The notes beneath the pieces were generated by a model. It was not told where the DNA came from. It saw only the letters and a list, made by a program, of their open reading frames with translations, and did no database searches. From Polytrichum commune (lineage: Eukaryota; Streptophyta; Polytrichopsida; Polytrichales; Polytrichaceae), in the NCBI GenBank assembly GCA_950295325.1, contig OX485806.1, forward strand, positions 38,256,001-38,320,000: a DNA stretch of 64,000 nt. The letters are read 5' to 3'. A program made the position numbers and the translations under genes. Within the stretch, counting starts at the first letter, position 1, and each line of letters starts with the position of its first letter. Below are positions 57,067-64,000 of the stretch, piece after piece.

Positions 57067-60000
57067 CTGCTTTGCAAGATGTACAAATCATATCAAAATA
57101 TATAGATTATTAATAAAGTCATATATTGGTTTGCAGAATGATGGAATAAAGCAAGCCATTGCAAAGACTAAAGAAGAATCTAAATTGATTATGAATATCT
57201 TGACCGTCATAAACATGAAATTAACCGTCAAATAAAATCTAATTCAAATTGCACATTTGGTTTGTATAGACTTTACAATGGTTACGTGGAACAAACATTG
57301 TCATACAAATTGTTCATATCCATTCATACCTTGCTTGTAGATTGAGTTGAAGGAATGGAGTCAACACTCCAAACTCGAGTGCCCAAATATTCTTCAAAAG
57401 TTTCCACAATCATTCGTCCCATGTCATGTAGTTGGTCGTGCATTTCTATGCATCCATATTCATCAATATTTACCAACGACCGCTCTATCAACGTATTCAA
57501 TGATTCTATTTGCGGGATACCTTTAATGGTCCACGCGTGCAAGGCTCTATCTATTGACATGCCTTCAGGGTAAACATCTTTGCAAAAGAAGCACGCTATG
57601 TCCAAAAACATATTTTTTTCATGCATTCCCAATCCATCAAAGCTTACTCTCAATGTGCTCCAAAGTTTGGTGTCTTCAAATTCTTCTTTGTTACCATCCA
57701 AACATCTTCCCCTATTAATTCTTCGTAATGCTCGCTCCCAGCATCGCAACCTCCGTTTATCCCGCAAAAATGCACCCAATACTCCTAGGCTTAAAGGCAA
57801 ACCACTGCAAGCTTTCACTATTCTTCCTCCTATATCACAAAATTCAATTGGTAAAGAACCTCCGGTCGCACGTGAGTGATGGATAAAAAGCTCCTTTGCT
57901 GCATTTTCATCCAATGTGTCCACCTTAATTTTTCCCTTCTCTTCGACACGGTCTTTTATCTTGTCCCAATTGCGGGTTGTTATAACCAATGTGATGCCCG
58001 CATTGTCACTCAAAATATCCGGATGGAGAAGTTCATCTAGTTGATCTTGATCCCTTATATCATCCAATATTATGAGAACCTTCTTACCAATCATAAATTG
58101 CTTCAACATGTTTTGTGCATTCACCAAATTTGTTGGCAAGCTTTTAGGACCTTCTTCAAAGTCTTTTAACATATCACATATAATTCCAAGGGAATCACTT
58201 TTATTCTTCAAGTCTTTGGCAAAACATGATGCATTGTATGCAAACTTCAATTCATCAAATACGGCATTTGCCAACGTAGTCTTCCCAATTCCACCCATGC
58301 CAATGAGACCCAAAATTCTCACTTCCTTGAGGCGATCCTTGACTTTTCTAAGGTTTCGTTCAAGACCAACCACCTTGTTGTTCATTGGCTTTGTTGTTTC
58401 CTTCACCTACGTAAACAATGCATGCAATTAGAACCTACTTTTGATTCGAATTACATCCTCAACGACCTACATTTTAATCCTAATAAACAGAAATGACAAG
58501 CTATCCATATGAAAATAGTTTTTATTAGGCATTTGAACACCAAAACGGTTCGCACCTTTATAATAGGTTTCTCTTTGACCTCCTTTGCCTTCTCAATTCT
58601 TGAGTTCCTTTGGAGCAAGGCTCCATCCTTTTCAAACTCGGGACATAGGGTTGCCGAGTATGTTCCTCTCAAAAACATTTTCTTCAAAGCTATCAATTTT
58701 TCACAAATTTCAAAAAATGTTGGCCTTTGTAAAGGATCCTCCACCCAACATTCCTCGATCAACCTCGTAAGCTCTTCACAATTCATTGGCAATTTTGGCC
58801 TTTCAAATTCCTTTATTTTTTCCAAAACATCTTTGCAGCTCACGTCATCGCTCCCAAATGGAGCAGTTTGTGACAAGATCTCTGAACATGTCATAGCAAA
58901 GGACCATACATCAGCTTGAAATAAACTTGCATGAGATCCAAGATCGTTATCAACTATCTCCAGTGCCATATACTTAGGTGTACCAACACGATAGTAGCGT
59001 TGTTCCTCGGAAACTTTGCTTGGAACATCAATGTTGGAAGTACCATAATCAACCAACTTGACCAAGAATCCGCTAGAATTCAATTTTCCTCCTTTCATGG
59101 AATTAGGTCTCAAAAGCACATTGTCCGGCTTTAAATCAAGATGGGCAACATGCATGTCATGAAGATAACACATGCCACTTGCAATTTGAAGCATGATATC
59201 AATTGCAACAACATATGATAACGGTTTAGATTGCTTCTTCAACATGCCACTCAAGCTCATGTCCATGAACTCCATCACCAAATACAAATTTTCTTCGCCA
59301 CATTTTTTTAAAGGATCGTGAGGCCAAGAACATAACTCATCTAAGCACCCACTAACTCCACAATAAATGAATTTGATGAGATTCGGATGGCTCAAGCCTG
59401 CTAGAATACCGATCTCTTTACGACAATTTGGCACTTGCGAAATCTTTGTTGCACATTGAAAGCCGAACCATATAGATTCATAGACCGCACCACATGCTCC
59501 TGTCCCAATTTCTTCACGAAGCTTTGGTTTCAATGAATCAATGACATTTGGAACCTCCACACTATCGAGCTCTCCACCTTCTAGTTGCGAGTCTCGCAAT
59601 CTTCGCTGTAAATATTCTCTCCATTCATGGTTGCTATCATCCTTGAGAGTTTCTTGAAGAACCTTTTCATCGTGCTCAATATCTTTCAAGGTGGGCATGT
59701 CAACATCAACAATAAGCCTCATAGAATGCGACCTTGGATGGTTTTGTGAGTGCATCTCATATATCACATCCCAACAACACTTCAAATCGGACACAAGTTC
59801 TCGAAACGCCTCCTTGTTATTTATTTGGAATGCAATTGCTTGACACCGATTCCCGCATTCCACCGCATTCCCGCATTCACGCACCGCAACTCCCATTCTT
59901 TGTGTAATGCGACATAGCTCCTCAAGTGCAACACCAAACTCTTGCACCTCATTACTCAATGTGATAATCTCACCAACACATTCTACGACTTTGTTAAGTT

Positions 60001-60223
60001 TGGTGAGAAGATGTTTACATTGCTTCTTATTCAATACTTCATTTCCATTCGAAATCTCTTCAAGTCTACGTATTTCTCCCTTCTGCCATTGCAATAAACC
60101 TTCAATGTCATATTCATAAATGGATCTTCTTTGTCGATATGTCCAAAACATCATAAAGCAAGTGCCAATAAAATCCCAAAATCTTGATAGTTGCTCAAAA
60201 AACAATTGTAAAAGCTTCGCCAT
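51448..60223 (-). CDS. Kinase-NB-ARC-LRR immune receptor (PK-NBS-LRR class), 3 exons
   Basis: Predicted intracellular resistance-type receptor of about 2,787 aa. Exon 1 is 60223-58556 (556 aa), intron 58555-58407 (GTGCGA...ACGTAG). Exon 2 is 58406-57330 (359 aa), intron 57329-57067 (GTATGA...AAGCAG). Exon 3 is 57066-51448 (1,872 aa). All junctions are phase 0. Domain order: helical N-terminal region (1-170), protein kinase (about 234-515), NB-ARC (about 557-900), LRR (about 990 to the end). I chose ATG 60223 (MAKLLQLFFEQLSRF) because the frame has no earlier ATG. NB-ARC fused behind a kinase is known from mosses (PNL class), which fits a role in pathogen perception. The stop at 51450-51448 replaces a conserved Leu codon (TTA to TAA), and about 23 further repeats follow, so the protein is truncated relative to its ancestor but may still function. 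Expression is not shown by the sequence. Confidence 0.88.
57330..58406 (-). other. Exon 2: NB-ARC nucleotide-binding switch
   Basis: All core motifs are in order (exon numbering): P-loop GMGGIGKTT at 36-44, kinase-2 KKVLIILDD at 108-116, RNBS-B GITLVITTRN at 137-146, GLPL at 202-205, RNBS-D-like MFLDIACFF at 267-275 and MHD at 322-324. The invariant Lys of the P-loop, the Asp pair of kinase-2 and the MHD His-Asp are present, so ADP/ATP switching should be possible. The DIACFF form is closer to TIR-type than to CC-type NLRs. The exon ends just after VWSVDSIPSTQSTSK and continues into GTNKMEG of the LRR exon. Confidence 0.92.
58556..60223 (-). other. Exon 1: helical N-terminus plus protein kinase
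   Basis: Residues 1-30 are hydrophobic and amphipathic (MAKLLQLFFEQLSRFWDFIG). Residues 35-165 are predicted helical with regularly spaced Leu/Val/Ile, in the style of the four-helix MCA/MLKL-like or RPW8-like domains that precede kinases in plants; this assignment is by pattern only. Kinase features: glycine loop GTGACGAV at 240-247, ATP Lys K260 in CATK, catalytic loop HLDLKPDN at 361-368 (Asp 363 present, Arg of HRD replaced by Leu), DYG at 392-394 in place of DFG, and ALE at 420-422 in place of APE. The catalytic Lys and both Asp residues are kept, so activity is plausible though atypical (non-RD). The end KEVKEKPIIK leads into exon 2. Confidence 0.88.
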
Positions 60224-60310
60224 GATGAAATATTTGCTAGACAACGAAATTGTCTCGATCGCCAAAAAATGTCCGAAGAGAGGATAATCTTCGTAGTTCC
60301 AAGCATACAA

Positions 60311-62974
60311 AAGTGGTCACTCCATCTGCAAACACCCATGTAGCATCAAGTCATAGTGACAACCACCTAAAATATCCACAACTATAATAACACATGAAAA
60401 CACCTACATACAAATTGTCATGAAAGTAATCAATAAGAGATGGATGCATTTAATTTTACTTAGTCTTGGCCCAAGTGCACTCTTATTACGAATATATGAA
60501 ACATGCTAAGGCCATCCTCACTTATGTTCGGTATGCACATGCATTTTTTTTCTATTTAGTTGGGGGCTATCATGTTTATTTCAAGATTTTTCCAACATAC
60601 TCCCCAATCCCTAAAAATGTGACATTCGATACCGTTCCCGGGGTACAAATGCGATACACCTAACACTACATAAGTGTGGTACATTTCATAGTATGTCATT
60701 CGTAATAGTTTGCTCCGCCGAAATAAGACTTGGAGTTCTAGTTTAAATACAAGAATACAAATTTTATTCTATAATATTTGTACTCAACAAATATAAAAGC
60801 AAGGTTATCAACTCAACATAACTCGTAGGTTCCTAGCGTCGATAAATAAGCCACTTGGGGCTAAAAGTGGGTGGTCACCCAAACGCAAGTCATCAAGTGT
60901 AAGAAAGCAACACTTCATTCAATTTCCCATACAAAAACTTAAAGCAACTTCTTGCAAGTTAAAATTCTCATAGTGCAGACTCATAATGTTAGTTGATAAT
61001 TATGCTCCTATTTTTGTCATGTTCATCAACCCCATATCGACATCCTTGTGTTGAGTTCAATGGGGATTGACAATGGATGCATGATATGATATGAAAGATG
61101 AATGATATGAAATTACCTAGAGGGTCATCAAAATTCGAAGATCACAACAATTTAAGGATTAAATAAAGGTGCACATTCAAGTTGATAAAGCTTCGAATTG
61201 CATAACTTCCATTCATTAGTTGCTAGAGATAAGTTCTTTTAAAACCATAAAAGGCAGAAAGTCAAGTTCACATTGTCAATAAATTGTAGTAGGAAATTTG
61301 CTTATCATCATATGAATATGTAAATTACTTGATTTCAAAAGACCATTAAAGAATTCAAATTCTAATCAACGCATAACACTAGCCCCTACTCCAATCAAGA
61401 CTGTCTATATGATGCATGTTACAAGGCCAACAAGTTTATGTATCAAATGCAAAATGAAGAATCTTCACTCCATTTTCATAGGTTCAATGAAATTACCTAA
61501 CACATCTTTGTAGAAGAGAAAAACAATCCCCAGAGGAAGAGAAAAACTTCTTCAATGTATTCTTGCTTTTTTAGAAATGCATCAAATGACACCCCTACCA
61601 AAGCTGCAACAAAGTTCAACCAATGTTTCCTTCGTTGATAAGAACAATGCCTACAAACATGAGATGTCAACCAACTGACACAAACTTCTTGCTTCGTGCT
61701 CTAAAGAAAGGTTCATCTATTGCCACCACCCTAGATCACAGCTAATCGGACATCATGCCCCACATTGGTAATACTGATGATGACATGTGGGTGTTTATGT
61801 GGTAAAAAATAATTCCAAATGAATTCTTGCAATGGCTTCAACATGAGATGTCAACAAAGTTCATGATTGTCACTTTCTAAGGCTCTCTACTCTAATCGCA
61901 AATGAGATTGGGTTCATAAATTGCAAATGAACCCAAATAATATTTCCACCAATATCACAATCCTGGCAGTGTAAAAACCAATTAAATCTTTATGTGCAGA
62001 TCTTCTTCCATTGAGTACTTATATTTGATGTCTCTCACATCAAACTCCAGTTTGGTTTGATGCAAATATGGTTCGTTACTTAATGGTGAAACAAAAAACT
62101 TTCAAGACTCATTGCCAAACTCAACACTTGTGAAAGAAAGAACTCTTATGGTCCTTATTCTAGAGGGAGCTCTTCTATTTTCCTCCTTTCTGACTTTACC
62201 AACAACTGAAGAACAACCACTTGGTCCTTGCACTTCAAATTAACATCAAGGTTTGAGCTATTTTAAAACGCCTTGCAACTACAATAGTACCATGGAAGAT
62301 CAAACACTAATTCATTGAATTTGCCTTGGTGACAATGACAGTGCGATGGTGTGATAAAACCATTAATGAAAGCAATGATAATGCTGACATCGCACATATT
62401 TGAAATTCCAAGTTATTGAAATTTGAAACTGCCATGAAACTACGGGATATAAGTGATGTTTTGTTCAAAACATGCAAAAATCACTTCGACTTCAATCCCG
62501 ATCACTTCCTAAACTTTCCATCAAGTCATAATCCTGATCAACTTTAAACTCAACCCGCTCGCATTCTTGCAATCACAAATAAGGGCCTACATCAGTGTTA
62601 ACCAAAACCTCCTCCACCCAAAACCCTCGAACTAAAACTTCCACATTGTTCAAGTCATGAAATAACCCATCCATGGGCCGACGAAATACATTCTCCACAC
62701 AAGGCGGACATCCCTCAAGTTAAAAAGCAAACCCAAGCTGTGAACAAACCCTAGACCATAACCATCATCCTCGGGCCGTCTCCATCATCCATTATCATTT
62801 TGGAGAAAAAGTGAACAATGCTTGCATCCAACTTTCCACACAAAATTACCACATCTGAAATTTTTGTCCAAGAGCAATCTTTTATTAGCGAGTCCTAGCA
62901 ACCACATTCAAGTATGGACGGTAAACCCTGAACTTCGACGCTAAACCATGTAAATGAAACCCTATACTTCACCG
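60311..62974. other. Upstream region of the NLR gene, no gene seen
   Basis: This is the 5' side of the minus-strand NLR gene and should contain its promoter. No TATA box or other element can be placed with confidence in such AT-rich sequence. No coding or RNA gene is recognised. Confidence 0.4.
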
Positions 62975-63337
62975 GTGTTGGATTGGTATAACCTTTGCAT
63001 GATACAACACGGGTATATGTAATGGGGAATTCACATTTTTTTAAACAACTAGGCTAAGGTTATGCGACAATGTATTTGATTTGGATACCAGTTGGGTTTG
63101 TATACCATCCAAAGACCTTCCTACCAAGGTAAAACTACCCTACTATCTATATGGTATTCGGATTGTGTTGACCCAAATAATGACTCGGGTATACAAAGAT
63201 TATCCCATATTGTGATACCCACCAAGTATCAATATCTAATTCAATTATACTTTTGATACCGGTTTGGTAGGTCCTTTGATAGTGTTGTTCAATTTCTATA
63301 TTGATAACACACATTTACCTAGATACCAATCCAACAC
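62975..63337. mobile_element. Possible MITE with 15-bp inverted ends
   Basis: GTGTTGGATTGGTAT at 62975-62989 and its exact reverse complement ATACCAATCCAACAC at 63323-63337 bound 363 bp of non-coding DNA. No convincing target duplication is seen at the flanks (TTCACCG, TAGTTTA), so mobility is inferred only from the inverted ends and size. Confidence 0.5.
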
Positions 63338-64000
63338 TAGTTTAAATCCTAGAGCATTCTTCTATGTACACAGTCAAAAACAAGAAATAAACACGTTAAT
63401 GAAATCCACACAAATTCAAAGGAGTCATCGACAGATTAATATCTGTAAGATTTGCTCCAATATTTGGCCAACAAAATCCACAACTAGCCAAGTGAGAAAA
63501 GCCTACAAAATTCACATGTGTATAGACAATGCGTTTATGTCAGACAACAAATATGTTACCATTTACAGTGCAAGAAACTCTAATTTATGATGAATGTTCA
63601 ATATTATGCATAACTAAGGAGTCATATGCAAACTCAATTGCTTTGTATACACCAACACTGAAACCATGACTTTAAATTGGCACAAGACTGTATAAGAGCC
63701 CATTTTCATTTCTCCTCGGACCTATGAGCTTGAGTTGCAGCATAATGCCTTTGCAAAACGCCACTTGGATATTGGAACACTTTGCGGACACCGGAGAGAT
63801 TTAGAAACCGACAAGATTGCACCACCGATCAAAGCAAGAGACGAATTCTTGCCACATCACATCCAGACCAATTTATGAAGTCCCAATTGCACTAATATGG
63901 GTGCTGGTTTGAAATTTGTTGATTATGTAATGAGCCCCACCCCAAGCCAACGCTATGGTAAGGCTCGCTAAAAAATACTCATTATCAGAATGATCCATCC
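63338..64000. other. Window end, no gene seen
   Basis: A frame overlapping this part (63264-63590, 108 codons) starts inside the possible MITE and has no recognisable motif. The remaining sequence shows nothing I can support. Confidence 0.35.

Noticed and set aside
57355-58431. Plus-strand frames opposite the NB-ARC exon
   Set aside because: Shadows of a well-supported coding exon with all NB-ARC motifs on the minus strand.
60224-60310. Extension of the kinase exon upstream to position 60310
   Set aside because: The frame is open but would begin with TTG; the first ATG is at 60223 in a good context (ATGGCG).

Overview
The window looks like nuclear DNA of a land plant, most likely a moss or another seed-free plant. 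Three things point there. It has GT-AG spliceosomal introns, plant-type DNA transposons and a telo-box promoter. It also has a giant resistance-type gene whose architecture (kinase, then NB-ARC, then LRRs of the type LPEGLGNLTSLTxLxLSGCSSL) is best known from mosses. Gene density is low. The species cannot be named from the sequence alone.

Layout. 1-20.9 kb is gene-poor and transposon-rich. It holds a Mutator-like family with 21-bp terminal inverted repeats (copies at 2042-3451, 7928-8172 and 19417-20870, and a solo end at 829), several TA-flanked MITEs, a 36-bp tandem array and a long GAAGAC-rich tract. 20.9-28.9 kb is the gene-bearing segment: a three-exon cytochrome-oxidase assembly gene (COA5/PET191 type, twin CX9C), an intronless and broken CDC123 (D123) copy, and a GC-rich ORF for a 113-aa membrane-anchored cysteine protein. 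Diverged tandem duplications surround these genes. 32-33.6 kb has a broken METTL2-type SAM methyltransferase on the minus strand whose 3' part has been tandemly repeated. 36-49.7 kb is again mobile DNA: two hAT-type elements with perfect 8-bp target duplications, a pogo/Tigger-type element with a transposase-tail ORF and TA duplication, and LINE debris.

49.8-60.2 kb on the minus strand is the main feature: a three-exon gene encoding about 2,790 residues. An N-terminal helical region is followed by a protein kinase (exon 1), NB-ARC (exon 2) and a leucine-rich-repeat exon of 24-residue (72-bp) units. About 97 units are laid down in DNA and about 74 are in the open frame. A nonsense change (TTA to TAA) ends the frame at 51448, and further stops and a frameshift lie in the remaining units. 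The LRR exon shows block duplications whose spacings are exact multiples of 72 bp.

How the parts fit. The NLR is an intracellular immune receptor candidate: LRR for sensing, NB-ARC as switch, kinase and helical N-terminus as output. The COA5 gene would serve mitochondrial complex IV assembly. The rest is mostly mobile DNA and decaying gene copies. 60.3-64 kb has no recognisable gene.
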